A stretch of 64,000 nucleotides of DNA from Lachnospiraceae bacterium. Its GTDB lineage: Bacteria > Bacillota > Clostridia > Lachnospirales > Lachnospiraceae. The position numbers and the translations under genes are program-made. Of this stretch, positions 33,335 to 42,342 are shown in pieces. Each line of letters begins with the position of its first letter. Position 1 is the first letter of the stretch. The notes beneath the pieces are model-generated. The model was not told the DNA's origin and made no database searches. It was given only the letters and a program-made list of their open reading frames with translations. The stretch lies in the NCBI GenBank assembly GCA_024695465.1, contig JAILID010000019.1, positions 21,975-85,974 of the forward strand, in the 5' to 3' direction.

Positions 33335-35239
33335 TCAATCCCAGTACCAATAGATCCCGTAGCGCTGTTCCGCGATCTCATAAAACGGACGAAAGCGCAA
33401 GCCGTCCAGTTCAAAGGAAAGCCCCTCTCCCCCGATCCGCTTCATATAAGCTCCGGGCTTCTCCGCCAATTCGGCAAAAGAGGCTCCCTCCGGCAGCTTC
33501 CGATATTCCTCCTTAAGGATGCCCCGGAAGGTTTTCCCGTAGCTGATATCCAGCTTGACGGCTCCCGGATGCAGGATCTTCCAGGCCGGCGCGACAACCT
33601 CGATGCCGGCTTCCGCCAGCTCCTTCCCGTCTTCTGCCGGAAGCTCCGCCGCAAGCACCAGCGGCCCGTAAAGAAAAGCGAGCGCATCCGCCGCATCCGG
33701 CAGGCCTTCCGCCCTCAGGCCCGCCGGACAGACAATCTCAAACTCCGCCGTTCCGCCCGCCTCCAGGCGGCAGGCAAGCTCCAGATAGTCCCGGCCCGGA
33801 GCCGCGCTCCGTTCATCGCTCCCATCCGATCGTCTCACCCTGAAGGCGTCCTTCTTCGTCCACTCCGGAATCCTGAAGCGGATCCGGAGTTCCGCGTCCC
33901 TCTCCGCCCTCAGCCGGAAGGAAAACGGCTTTCCGGAAGGCAAGTCCGCCTCCATGCGGGCTAAGACGCCGCGTTCTGTCCAATTAACTTCCGAGGAGAT
34001 ATACTGATTCACGATCAGCGCGTCCCCTTCCTGAAAATACAGGCTTTCCGCCAGCTTGACAAAATCTTCCATGCCGGTCCCCGTACAGCACCAGAATACG
34101 TTTTTATCCGGATCGCTGTTCCCGAAAACCTTGAAGAAGCCGGTACCCATCGGATTAAAATAAGTGGTTCCGCCCGAAGGATGAACCGATCCGAGCCGGG
34201 CGTTAAAGAGAGCCCGTTCGATATAATCCGCATATCGGGGATCCCCGGTCATCTGAAAGAGCATCTTTGCGAGCTTCATCATATTGTAGACGCAGCAGCT
34301 CTCCGCGTTGCACTGGGTCCGGGCATGGTCGAGCATCCCATCCTTCCGGAAATGCTCCATGTCCCCGACCCCGCCGGTCGCGTACATCTGCGTCTCCGTC
34401 ACCCTTTTAAAGAAAGCCTCCGCAAAATGAAAATACAGATCCGAGTCTTTCGCTTCCGGCAGCGCGCAGGCCCTCCTCAGGGCCCCGATAAATTTCGGGA
34501 TCGTCGTGTTGGCGTGCACACCGTCGAGCGCGTCCCTATCTTCCGTGAGCTGCTTATAGAGCATCGGATCGTCGAAGGCTTCCGCCGCCTTTCGATAGGA
34601 TTCTTTTCCGCTCAGTTCATACAAAAGGTAAAGCGTATCGTTCATCCCCCCGTACTCACTGCTTAAGATCCGCCGCCTTACCGCCTGGTCCCAGCCCGCC
34701 GTCCTGGCCCAGACCCAATCCGCAAGCGCTTCCGCGGCCTCAAGCGCCTCTTCATTTTCCGTAAAAATGAAAATATCGCACAGCCCCTGAAGCACCTTAT
34801 GCAGCGCGTACCAGGGCACCCAGGTCTCACCTTCCGCCTTGCCCTCATCGATATCAAACTGGATATCCGGGTAAGCCGGCAGCGCCGGGGAAGCTGCCGA
34901 CAAGAAACCGTTTCCGGAGGCAATCTGGCACTTCCGCAGCTCCCTCACAATATAGTCCAATTTCTCCCGCAGCCCATCATCCAGGAAAGCCCGCGCCGCC
35001 ATGGCCGCCGCGGAGAAATAATGGCCGAGCGCATGCCCCCCGATCCTCGCGTTTTCCCAGCCGGGATAGGGATGAAAGCCCTTGTCCGAAAGCCCCGCGT
35101 TGCGGCGGAAGGCTGACAGCACCCGCTCAGGTTCTATTTTTCTGATAAAAGAAAGTACAGCCTCCTGCCCCGCCAGAAACTGCGGATCCCGAAGCTGTAC
35201 CGAGGAGATGTCAAAGCTCTTAATTTTTCGATGTTTCAT
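33335..35239 (-). CDS. GH127 beta-L-arabinofuranosidase (DUF1680)
   Basis: Releases L-arabinose from beta-linked arabinofuranosides, such as those on plant hydroxyproline-rich glycoproteins. 634 aa with an (alpha/alpha)6 barrel. The zinc/cysteine active site known from Bifidobacterium HypBA1 is present: ESCC (about residue 314) and FWCCTGTGMEDF (about residue 386), providing the Glu and three Cys with the nucleophilic cysteine. No signal peptide, so it acts on imported oligosaccharides. Start ATG 35239 overlaps the YesL gene by 20 bases. Last gene of the sugar ABC operon. Confidence 0.9.
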   Translation of the reverse strand: MKHRKIKSFDISSVQLRDPQFLAGQEAVLSFIRKIEPERVLSAFRRNAGLSDKGFHPYPGWENARIGGHALGHYFSAAAMAARAFLDDGLREKLDYIVRELRKCQIASGNGFLSAASPALPAYPDIQFDIDEGKAEGETWVPWYALHKVLQGLCDIFIFTENEEALEAAEALADWVWARTAGWDQAVRRRILSSEYGGMNDTLYLLYELSGKESYRKAAEAFDDPMLYKQLTEDRDALDGVHANTTIPKFIGALRRACALPEAKDSDLYFHFAEAFFKRVTETQMYATGGVGDMEHFRKDGMLDHARTQCNAESCCVYNMMKLAKMLFQMTGDPRYADYIERALFNARLGSVHPSGGTTYFNPMGTGFFKVFGNSDPDKNVFWCCTGTGMEDFVKLAESLYFQEGDALIVNQYISSEVNWTERGVLARMEADLPSGKPFSFRLRAERDAELRIRFRIPEWTKKDAFRVRRSDGSDERSAAPGRDYLELACRLEAGGTAEFEIVCPAGLRAEGLPDAADALAFLYGPLVLAAELPAEDGKELAEAGIEVVAPAWKILHPGAVKLDISYGKTFRGILKEEYRKLPEGASFAELAEKPGAYMKRIGGEGLSFELDGLRFRPFYEIAEQRYGIYWYWD

Positions 35240-35900
35240 TATCTCCGCTCCCATCCTGATAGAGAAGATCGTCCACGCCCATGGATTCCTCCTTAATGTG
35301 CTTCGCGAATACCCTGTAGAGGAAGAAGGAGCACATGTAGGAGACGATTGCGATCCCGATCACGAGCATCAGGAGCAGCATCGCGACGTTCACGGTCGCA
35401 AGAAAGACCGAGATCCCCTGGATCAGCAGGCAGGCCAGCGTGTATGGAATGAAATAGCCGACCGCCATCTTGGCCGCGTTTGCGAACTGGTTCTTCAGGG
35501 AGTCCTTCATTTTCGCGATGAGCGGGAACAGCCAGGTAACGAGTGCAAAGAGGATGCCCGCCAGCGCGTAGGACACCGCCAGCATCATCTTCTGGATAAA
35601 TCCCGAACCCATGACCGACCAGAACCGGATATCAAAGAAAATGAGAAGCCCGCAGCCGAGCACGATAAGCCAGGCGACCGTCGCCTGCACAAAGCTCTCC
35701 TTGAGGGACTTGAAAAAAGTCTGCACTACATACCCGTCGCCGTAGCGCACGGACCGCAGGTTGACCGCGTACATGGCGGTGAGCGACGCGCCGATCGTCA
35801 CGACCGGCAGGCTGCAGACAAGAAACAGCAGGTTGAGGACCAGAAGGTCCGCGCCTTTGTTGATGAACCGGATGATTGGGCTGTCATAATCGAAATGCAT
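35220..35900 (-). CDS. YesL family membrane protein (DUF624)
   Basis: A 226-aa protein with five to six transmembrane segments (for example LLVLNLLFLVCSLPVVTIGASL, the family hallmark). YesL proteins accompany sugar ABC transporters and glycosidases in Firmicutes; the role is not known and may be regulatory or assembly-related. It follows the second permease gene by 64 bases and overlaps GH127. Confidence 0.88.
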   Translation of the reverse strand: MHFDYDSPIIRFINKGADLLVLNLLFLVCSLPVVTIGASLTAMYAVNLRSVRYGDGYVVQTFFKSLKESFVQATVAWLIVLGCGLLIFFDIRFWSVMGSGFIQKMMLAVSYALAGILFALVTWLFPLIAKMKDSLKNQFANAAKMAVGYFIPYTLACLLIQGISVFLATVNVAMLLLMLVIGIAIVSYMCSFFLYRVFAKHIKEESMGVDDLLYQDGSGDNETSKN

Positions 35901-35918
35901 GCTTGCTCCTTATTGTTT

Positions 35919-35950
35919 AAGAGGCGGACGGTTTGCACCATCCGCCTCTT
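35919..35950 (-). terminator. Hairpin between permease and YesL genes
   Basis: AAGAGGCGGA (35919-35928) pairs with TCCGCCTCTT (35941-35950). No long T-run follows on the minus strand, so it may act as a processing or partial-termination site inside the operon. Confidence 0.5.
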
Positions 35951-35963
35951 ATATTTACGAAAA

Positions 35964-36854
35964 TTACTTGATGCCGCTGATGGCGATGGACTCGATGATC
36001 ATTCTCTGGAAAATGAAGAACAGAAGAAGCGTCGGGATCATCGCGATAACGGACGCGGCCATGATCAGCGCGTAGTCACTCTGAATTGCATAGTAAGAGT
36101 TGAACGAGCGGATGACGACCTGCAGGGTCCAGTTTGCTTCGCTGCGCAGGAAGATCGTCGGCGCAAGGTAGTCATTCCAGATACCCATGAACCACAGCAT
36201 GAGCTGCGTGCCGAGAGCGCCCTTCATAAGCGGAAGGAAGATTCTCCAGTAGGTTCCGAAATAGGTGCAGCCGTCGAGCTTCGCAGCTTCCATCAGTTCA
36301 GTCGGGATGCTGTAAAGGTTCTGACGCAGGAAGAAGATCATGCTGACGTTGCCGAAGAGACCCGGAATGATCAGCGGAGCCAGTGAGTTCGTCCAGCCAA
36401 GCTTGGTGAACAGAACGTACTGCGGGATCATGACGACCGCGAACGGGATCATGATGGTGGCAAGAAGGGCCAGGAAGAACTGGTCTTTGCCGCGGAATTT
36501 CAATTTCGCGAAGGCGAAAGCCGCCAGGGAGGAAGTGAAACCGCCGACGATCAGGACCGGAATCTCGACCTTAACCGTGTTGAAAATACCGCTGATGAAC
36601 TGGCCCTTGGAAAGGACTTCCGAATACTTGCCGATGAGAACCGGATCCGGGATCAGCGTAAGCCTTCCGGAAAGGATCTGGTTCTTGGTCATGAAGGATG
36701 TCAGGACCATGTAGATCAGCGGGAAGACCATCGTGAAGGCCAGCAGAAGCAGCAGGATGAATACGAAGATATTAAAAGCTTTTTCCTTCGAAGAGACGAC
36801 CTTATCGGTCTTGTACATGGCGTTTGAGTTCGCCTTTTTCTTTTTTTCAGCCAT
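35964..36854 (-). CDS. Sugar ABC transporter permease (AraQ/MalG type)
   Basis: A 296-aa CUT1-family permease with six transmembrane helices and the EAA motif ELMEAAKLDGCTYFGTYWRIFLPLMKGAL contacting the ATPase. Cytoplasmic N-terminus is lysine-rich. It pairs with the permease upstream (15 bases apart). No dedicated ATPase gene is in the cluster; CUT1 systems in Firmicutes often share a common MsmX-type ATPase. Confidence 0.95.
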   Translation of the reverse strand: MAEKKKKANSNAMYKTDKVVSSKEKAFNIFVFILLLLLAFTMVFPLIYMVLTSFMTKNQILSGRLTLIPDPVLIGKYSEVLSKGQFISGIFNTVKVEIPVLIVGGFTSSLAAFAFAKLKFRGKDQFFLALLATIMIPFAVVMIPQYVLFTKLGWTNSLAPLIIPGLFGNVSMIFFLRQNLYSIPTELMEAAKLDGCTYFGTYWRIFLPLMKGALGTQLMLWFMGIWNDYLAPTIFLRSEANWTLQVVIRSFNSYYAIQSDYALIMAASVIAMIPTLLLFFIFQRMIIESIAISGIK

Positions 36855-36869
36855 TTGTCGTCACCCTCC

Positions 36870-37790
36870 TTAAATATCCGTATTGACCCATTTGTTCTGT
36901 CCCCAGAAGTTAAGGGCCGTAATTGCGAAGATGATGATTGCGAGGATGACCGCAATCGCGCTGCCGTAGCCAAGCTGTCCGTTCTTGAAGGCCTTCTCAT
37001 ACAGATAGAAGACGACTGTCGCCGCGCTGTAGTTCGGGCCGCCGTTGGAAGCCATGACCTGTACTTCGACGAATACCTGGAAACCGCCGATCAGGGAGGT
37101 GATTAAGACATAGAAGGTAACCGGTGAAAGCAGGGGCAGCGTGATGTTTCTGAATTTCTCCCAGCCGCTCGCGCCGTCGATTTCAGCCGCTTCATAGTAG
37201 TCGCGCGGGATATTCTGGAGACCGGCAAGATAAAGGATGATCGTGCCGCCGAGGCCCTTCCAGACCATGAAGATAATCATCGAAATCTTGATCATCTTCT
37301 CGTCGCCGAGCCAGTTCGGGCCGTGCTGTCCGGTAATAATCTTCCAGATGCCGTTTAAGAGACCGTAGTCATAGTTGAAAACCCATGCCCACAGGATGGA
37401 AACCGCGACCAGCGAGGAAACCACCGGTACGTAGTACATGGTCGTCAGAAGACGCTTGCCCGGAAGGTTGCGGTTGAGACCCATGGCGATGATGATGCCG
37501 AGGATCATACCGATCGGGATACCGATCATGTAGATGAGCGTCGTTCCCATACTCTGCCAGAACTTCGCGTCCTGAAGAATTTCAATATAGTTTCTAAGAC
37601 CAACAATATTCCCCCACAGGGAGTTGATGCCTGTCCAGCGGCTCATACTGACGATGAGCGCGAAGACGATGGGGTAAGCCATGAAGCACATGAATCCGAT
37701 AAACGGGGGGGCGATAAACAGCCACGCCCAGCGCTCTTCGCGCTTCGCCATCTCGGACATGCGGACTTTTACTTTGTTTTTTCCAGCCAT
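36870..37790 (-). CDS. Sugar ABC transporter permease (AraP/MalF type)
   Basis: A 306-aa CUT1 permease with six helices and the EAA loop YYEAAEIDGASGWEKFRNITLPLLSPV. It follows the solute-binding-protein gene after an intergenic hairpin, a usual CUT1 order. Arabino-oligosaccharide import is inferred from the neighbouring glycosidases and the shared promoter element. Confidence 0.95.
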   Translation of the reverse strand: MAGKNKVKVRMSEMAKREERWAWLFIAPPFIGFMCFMAYPIVFALIVSMSRWTGINSLWGNIVGLRNYIEILQDAKFWQSMGTTLIYMIGIPIGMILGIIIAMGLNRNLPGKRLLTTMYYVPVVSSLVAVSILWAWVFNYDYGLLNGIWKIITGQHGPNWLGDEKMIKISMIIFMVWKGLGGTIILYLAGLQNIPRDYYEAAEIDGASGWEKFRNITLPLLSPVTFYVLITSLIGGFQVFVEVQVMASNGGPNYSAATVVFYLYEKAFKNGQLGYGSAIAVILAIIIFAITALNFWGQNKWVNTDI

Positions 37791-37833
37791 ATTTAACTCC
37801 TACTCACTATCTTGTTTGCGTTTTCAGAAAAGA

Positions 37834-37860
37834 CAAACCCCTCGTGTGAGGAGGGGTTTG
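37834..37860 (-). terminator. Intercistronic hairpin after the binding-protein gene
   Basis: CAAACCCCTC (37834-37843) pairs with GAGGGGTTTG (37851-37860), followed on the minus strand by TCTTTTCTG. Such structures commonly let most transcripts end after the solute-binding protein so that it is made in excess over the permeases. Confidence 0.7.
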
Positions 37861-37874
37861 CAGTTGTCATAAGA

Positions 37875-39344
37875 TTAGTTTTTCGCAGATCCCTGGAGTT
37901 CGATCGCGTTGTCCAGCAGGGACTGCATCTCCGGCTCAACTTCCGCAAGGAAGTCTTCAACCGTGATGTTGCCTCTCTGAATATTGGCGACGCCGGTATG
38001 GAACGGCGTGAACCACTCCGCATTGTAGGTGTAATCGGTCTCCTGAAGAGTTGCCTCATAGGCGTCATCGCCTTCGAAGTATCCGAAAAGGACGCGGACA
38101 TTCGACGGGAACGGAAGCTCGCCGTTGTTTACAGCATCGAGGAATTCGCCGTAAGCGAGGTCGCGGAGGTTCGGAAGCTGGATGGAGTGGCCGGTGGTGA
38201 TACCGGAAACAGCCTTCTGGCCGGCTTCGTCAGTGGAAAGCTTGGCAACAAGTTCAGCGCAAAGATCCGGATTCTCGGTATCCTTGGAGATGCAGTACGC
38301 GACAGAGCCCATCCATGTGTGGGAGCGTCCATCGCCGTCCGGGCCTACCGGCCAGCCGCAGAGATCCCATTCATACGGGAAGGTGTTCTCGTCCATGAAC
38401 GCCGCAACGTCCCATGTGCCGCAAGCGTAGAAACCGATCTGGCCGTCAAGCCATCTCTGATATCCGCCGAGGGCCGCATCCTGGTCAACAGACGGCGTAA
38501 GGCCGTTCAGGGTCAGGTCTGTGTAGAAGGTAAGGGCGTTCTTAAGCGCTTCGTTGTTGGCAACGTTGACCTTGGTCATATCCTCGTTCAGGAACTTGAC
38601 GCCGTTGCTGTAGAGGTAAGGAGTCATACCGAACTGGTTGGCGTTCGCGACGCCCCACTGATCGATCTCGCCGTCGCCGTCCTTATCAACGGTAAGGGCC
38701 TTGCAGACTTCGATGAACTCGTCATAGGTGTAAGGCTTCTCCGGATCCGGATAATCAAGGCCGGCCTCGTCAAAGAGGGTCTTGTTGTAAGCGAACGCAA
38801 AGCAGGAAAAATCCTTCGGAAGGGCGTACAGGCTGCCCTCGCCGATGTTCGTCCCGTCATAGCGATAGATCGTCTGAGTGGTTCCCCAGAGCTTGTCAAC
38901 CGTTGCCTGGTCAACATAATCATCGAGCGGCTGGATATAGCCGTTGTCAACGTACTTGCGGACGTCAGCCGGCGCGCAGTAGAATACGTCAGGCATGTCG
39001 CTAGCGGTCATGTTGGCGATCATCTTGGTGTTGTACTCATCCTGAGTCGTGATCTCGAAAACAACTTCCTTGATCTCATCCTTGTGTTCCTCGACAAACT
39101 CCTCAACCAGTCCCTTGTAGATCTCCTTCTCATGCTCCTGCATGTAAAGGAAAACATTGAGCGTCTTGTCGCCATTGCCCTTCATCGCGTCGCTGGAGTT
39201 GCCGTCTGTCGCTTCGGTGCCTTCCGCCGCGCCGGAAGCAGTCCCGCCGCCGTCTTCTGAGACAGTGGTCGTCGCGCAGCCGCCCAGCAGCGCTGTCCCC
39301 ATGAGCATGGACAATGTCATGGCTAAAAGTTTTTTCTTCATCAT
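37875..39344 (-). CDS. Extracellular sugar-binding lipoprotein of an ABC transporter
   Basis: A 489-aa family-1 solute-binding protein. Signal peptide and lipobox LLGGC (Cys about 22) anchor it outside the membrane, followed by a Ser/Gly/Asp-rich linker. The body has DKTLNVFLYMQEHEKEIYKGLVEEF, the family motif YDEFIEVCKALTV, and the late FYACGTWDVAAF. First gene of the operon binding protein-permease-permease-YesL-GH127, behind a consensus promoter and the arabinose-type box. Ligand presumably arabinan-derived oligosaccharides. Confidence 0.94.
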   Translation of the reverse strand: MMKKKLLAMTLSMLMGTALLGGCATTTVSEDGGGTASGAAEGTEATDGNSSDAMKGNGDKTLNVFLYMQEHEKEIYKGLVEEFVEEHKDEIKEVVFEITTQDEYNTKMIANMTASDMPDVFYCAPADVRKYVDNGYIQPLDDYVDQATVDKLWGTTQTIYRYDGTNIGEGSLYALPKDFSCFAFAYNKTLFDEAGLDYPDPEKPYTYDEFIEVCKALTVDKDGDGEIDQWGVANANQFGMTPYLYSNGVKFLNEDMTKVNVANNEALKNALTFYTDLTLNGLTPSVDQDAALGGYQRWLDGQIGFYACGTWDVAAFMDENTFPYEWDLCGWPVGPDGDGRSHTWMGSVAYCISKDTENPDLCAELVAKLSTDEAGQKAVSGITTGHSIQLPNLRDLAYGEFLDAVNNGELPFPSNVRVLFGYFEGDDAYEATLQETDYTYNAEWFTPFHTGVANIQRGNITVEDFLAEVEPEMQSLLDNAIELQGSAKN

Positions 39345-39391
39345 ATTTACCCTCCTTGATTTGTAAATAGATATATTATTAACTGCTTCTT

Positions 39392-39420
39392 ATTGTATTC
39401 GTTTTATGAAAATCTGTCAA
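39392..39420 (-). promoter_or_regulatory. Promoter of the sugar ABC operon
   Basis: Minus strand TTGACA (39420-39415), 17 bases, TACAAT (39397-39392), 48 bases before the binding-protein start. The shared box at 39422-39452 abuts its -35. Confidence 0.82.
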
Positions 39421-39421
39421 T

Positions 39422-39452
39422 AAATATTTTAGAATTTTTTAAACTAATTTAG
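39422..39452. promoter_or_regulatory. Candidate operator (arabinose box, copy 1)
   Basis: AAATATTTTAGAATT, seven bases, CTAATTTA. The same 15-mer and the same CTAATTTA partner recur at 44911-44938 before the GH43 operon, and a 14/15 match in inverse orientation at 50626-50640 before araA. It lies between the divergent promoters of the ABC operon and the ArsR-type regulator. Confidence 0.6.
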
Positions 39453-39491
39453 CTTTTCGTCAATATCAATAAAAAAATAAACTATTTTTTG

Positions 39492-39521
39492 TTGACTTAT
39501 CCATATGGATTTATTTATAAT
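39492..39521 (+). promoter_or_regulatory. Promoter of the ArsR-type regulator with palindromic spacer
   Basis: TTGACT (39492-39497), 18 bases, TATAAT (39516-39521). The spacer contains the perfect 12-bp palindrome ATCCATATGGAT (39499-39510), a candidate autoregulatory site. Confidence 0.7.
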
Positions 39522-39573
39522 GCTGATATGATATAGTAGAAATCTTACCAGAGAAATGCACGGAGGTGGTTCC

Positions 39574-40482
39574 TTGCTTTACATCACATCGCCAAACGAA
39601 GGGCTGGAACTTTTCAAGGTCCTGGGATCGGATATCCGAATCGAAATCATCAAGCTTCTTCTCAAGAACAAGCGGATGAGTATGAATGAGATCGCGACAA
39701 AGCTGAAAATTACGAACGGGGCGCTGACCAGCCACATCCGCAAGCTGGAATCCGTCGGCCTCATCTCCATCTCTTCCGAAACGGGCGGACACGGGAACCT
39801 GAAGCTCTGCTCCCTCCGTATGGATAAAATCCTTGTCGATTTCACCGCGCCCGATGTCATGCAAAACGTCTACAACACCGACGTCAAAATCGGACACTAT
39901 TCGAATTACAAGGTTTATCCCACCTGCGGCATTTCCACAAATAAATCCCTGATAGGGGAAGTCGACGATACCCGCTATTTCGCGCACCCCGACCGATTCA
40001 ATGCGGAAATCCTCTGGTTCACCAAAGGCTTCATCGAATACGAGCTTCCCAACTTCATCCCCTTCGGAACCCGGATCACCCAGCTCACGATCTCCGAGGA
40101 GATCTCCTCGGAAGCCCCCGGCGTCAACAATGTCTGGCCCTCCGATATCACTTTCTCCGTCAACGATACGGAGATCGGCATGTGGACTTCCCCCGGCGAT
40201 TTCGGAGACGTCCCCGGGATCTTTACCCCGGACTGGTGGTTCCCCAACTGGAATCAGTACGGGCTCCTGAAGCTGATCGTCATCAACCAAAACGGAACCC
40301 ACATCGACGGGCTCAAAGTATCTGACGTCACGATCCAAAGCCTGAACCTTGATTACCAGAGCAAGATCCGCTTTCGGATGGAAGTCAAGAAAGACGCCGT
40401 ACACGTCGGCGGCCTGACCATCTTCGGAAGCTCCTTCGGGAACTACGCCCAGGATATCAAGGTCAGCATCCAATACGAATAA
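39574..40482 (+). CDS. ArsR-type winged-helix regulator with large C-terminal sensor domain
   Basis: A 302-aa protein. Residues 10-75 form an ArsR-like winged helix (ELFKVLGSDIRIEIIKLLLKNKRMSMNEIATKLKITNGALTSHIRKLESVGLI). The remaining 220 residues are rich in Trp, Tyr, Asn and beta-strand patterns, with no family I can name; they look like a carbohydrate-binding beta-sandwich. The start is TTG 39574, because GGAGGTGG lies four bases upstream; the ATG at 39556 is before that site. It is divergent from the sugar ABC operon and is the obvious candidate regulator for the arabinan genes. Activator or repressor cannot be told from sequence. Confidence 0.85.
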   Translation: MLYITSPNEGLELFKVLGSDIRIEIIKLLLKNKRMSMNEIATKLKITNGALTSHIRKLESVGLISISSETGGHGNLKLCSLRMDKILVDFTAPDVMQNVYNTDVKIGHYSNYKVYPTCGISTNKSLIGEVDDTRYFAHPDRFNAEILWFTKGFIEYELPNFIPFGTRITQLTISEEISSEAPGVNNVWPSDITFSVNDTEIGMWTSPGDFGDVPGIFTPDWWFPNWNQYGLLKLIVINQNGTHIDGLKVSDVTIQSLNLDYQSKIRFRMEVKKDAVHVGGLTIFGSSFGNYAQDIKVSIQYE

Positions 40483-40483
40483 G

Positions 40484-40528
40484 AAAACCCGCGTCCGCAG
40501 CGATATTCGCCGCGGACGCGGGTTTTTT
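40484..40528 (+). terminator. Strong bidirectional terminator
   Basis: AAAACCCGCGTCCGC (40484-40498) pairs perfectly with GCGGACGCGGGTTTT (40512-40526), then TT. It separates the regulator from the convergent DUF6171 gene. Confidence 0.88.
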
Positions 40529-40805
40529 ACCATTTTTTCTTCGGGCAGCGGCTTCTTTCGGCCGAAGCCCGGATCAGCACGTAACAGCCGCAGGCCAGAC
40601 AGGTTCCCCCGACCTGCTTCGGACAGCTCCCGCAGACCGAAAGCCGCCTGCGGATCGTCTCCTCATCCGCCCGGTCCTTTTCATCGAGAAGCCGATAGAG
40701 CCGGTCCGCGTATTCCGTCACATCCTCCGGCATCTCCGCCATAATATCGCAAAGCCGGCAGAAACGCGCGCCCTCCGAAGCGGAAGCGGCCGGAATCTCC
40801 CTCAT
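40527..40805 (-). CDS. Cysteine-rich DUF6171 family protein
   Basis: A 92-aa protein with CRLC near the N-terminus and CGSCPKQVGGTCLACGCYV plus a final RCPKKKW near the end: eight cysteines, likely one or two zinc or Fe-S sites. The arrangement matches the DUF6171 family of Clostridia, of unknown function. It begins three bases after the GH51 stop and is the last gene of the GH43-GH43-GH51 operon. Confidence 0.75.
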   Translation of the reverse strand: MREIPAASASEGARFCRLCDIMAEMPEDVTEYADRLYRLLDEKDRADEETIRRRLSVCGSCPKQVGGTCLACGCYVLIRASAERSRCPKKKW

Positions 40806-40808
40806 GTC

Positions 40809-42326
40809 TTATTTCCCCTGTCTTTTAAGACGGATCAGCGTCACGCTTGCCGGCGCAAGGACAGCCGAAAGGCCCTTTTCCTTCATCTCATAAGCGACGA
40901 ATGCCTGCTCCGTAACCTCTTCCGGAGCGTCAAAACGATTGTGCGCGTGGATCTCACCCGCAACAACCGACGCCTTCTCCACCTGCCAGGAGCCTTCCGC
41001 CAATTCAATATCGATGTCCTGGGACTCATCCACGGAAAGGTTGCCGAGCGTGATCGTGATAAGGCCGTCCTTATCTTCGGAAACAGACTCCGTAACCTTC
41101 GGCAGCGTCCATTTGCCGGAGCCGACCACATCGGGATCATAAATCCAGGACGAAAGAAGTTCGCTGTCCTGGTGATACTTATACTGATTGAATACGTGGT
41201 AGGTAGGCGTCTTGATCATCTGCGCGCCCTCGGTCAGGATAACGGCCTGGAGCACGTTGACGACCTGGGCCAGATTCGCCATCTTCACGCGGTCGGAATG
41301 CTTGTTGAAGACGTTGAGGGTAATTCCGGCAATCAGGGCGTCCCTGATGGTATTCTGCTGATAGAGAAAACCGGGGTTGGTGCCCGGCTCGCAGCTGTAC
41401 CAGCTTCCCCACTCATCCACGATCATCCCGATCTTCTGATCCGGATCGAACGCGTCCATGATGATGCTGTGCTTCGAGACCAGCTCGTTTATACGCCAGG
41501 CCTTGCCCAGGGTCTTATACCAGACCTCCTCATCGAAATCCGTCGAGCTGCCCTTGATCTTCCAGCCTTCCGGATGTACATAATAGTGAAGGGAAAGCCC
41601 GTCCATAAAGCCGTGGCAGTCCTCATCCTTCGCATGGTCGAAAGCCGTATCCAGGACGCCCCTCGTCCACAGGTAATCGTCGACATTGGCGCCGCAGCAG
41701 ATCTTGCGGATCGGATGATCCGAATCGTAATTCCTCACATAGGTCTGGTAGCGCCTGTAGAGGTCGCCATAATAGGAAGGGCGCATATTGCCGCCGCAGC
41801 CCCAGTTTTCATTTCCCACGCCGAAATAATCGACCCTCCAGGGTTCCTCATGGCCGTTTTTCTTTCTCTCCTCGGCCATGGGGGAGACGCCGTCAAAAGT
41901 CATGTACTCCACCCATTCGGACATCTCCTGGACCGTACCGCTGCCGACATTGCCGTTTATATAAGTCTTGCAGCCCAGCTGGCGGCAGAGTTCAAAATAT
42001 TCATGCGTACCGAAGCTGTTGTCCTCCACAACCCCGCCCCAATGGGTATTGATCATTTTTTTGCGCTTTTCCTTCGGGCCGACGCCATCCTTCCAATGGT
42101 ATTCATCCGCGAAGCAGCCGCCCGGCCAGCGCAGGACCGGAATCCGGATCTCCTTCAGCGCTTCCACGACGTCCGTCCGCATCCCGTTCACATTGGGGAT
42201 ATCGGAATCCTCCCCGACGTAGATCCCCTCATAGATGCAGCGGCCGAGGTGCTCGGAAAAATGTCCGTAGATCTCCGGGTTGATATGAGAAATCTTTTTC
42301 GTGTTATTGATGACAAGTTTTGCCAT
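40809..42326 (-). CDS. abfA: GH51 alpha-L-arabinofuranosidase
   Basis: Intracellular exo-enzyme removing alpha-L-arabinofuranose from arabinan and arabinoxylan oligosaccharides. 505 aa, no signal peptide. The acid/base Glu is in [13 protein letters not shown] (about 173) and the nucleophile Glu in IVDEWGSWY (about 305); [21 protein letters not shown] is the GH51 N-terminal signature. The ATG at 42326 follows AGAAGGA; the open frame extends 34 codons upstream over the intergenic gap and GH43 end. Confidence 0.96.
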   Translation of the reverse strand: MAKLVINNTKKISHINPEIYGHFSEHLGRCIYEGIYVGEDSDIPNVNGMRTDVVEALKEIRIPVLRWPGGCFADEYHWKDGVGPKEKRKKMINTHWGGVVEDNSFGTHEYFELCRQLGCKTYINGNVGSGTVQEMSEWVEYMTFDGVSPMAEERKKNGHEEPWRVDYFGVGNENWGCGGNMRPSYYGDLYRRYQTYVRNYDSDHPIRKICCGANVDDYLWTRGVLDTAFDHAKDEDCHGFMDGLSLHYYVHPEGWKIKGSSTDFDEEVWYKTLGKAWRINELVSKHSIIMDAFDPDQKIGMIVDEWGSWYSCEPGTNPGFLYQQNTIRDALIAGITLNVFNKHSDRVKMANLAQVVNVLQAVILTEGAQMIKTPTYHVFNQYKYHQDSELLSSWIYDPDVVGSGKWTLPKVTESVSEDKDGLITITLGNLSVDESQDIDIELAEGSWQVEKASVVAGEIHAHNRFDAPEEVTEQAFVAYEMKEKGLSAVLAPASVTLIRLKRQGK

Positions 42327-42342
42327 AATCCTTCTTTCCGCC

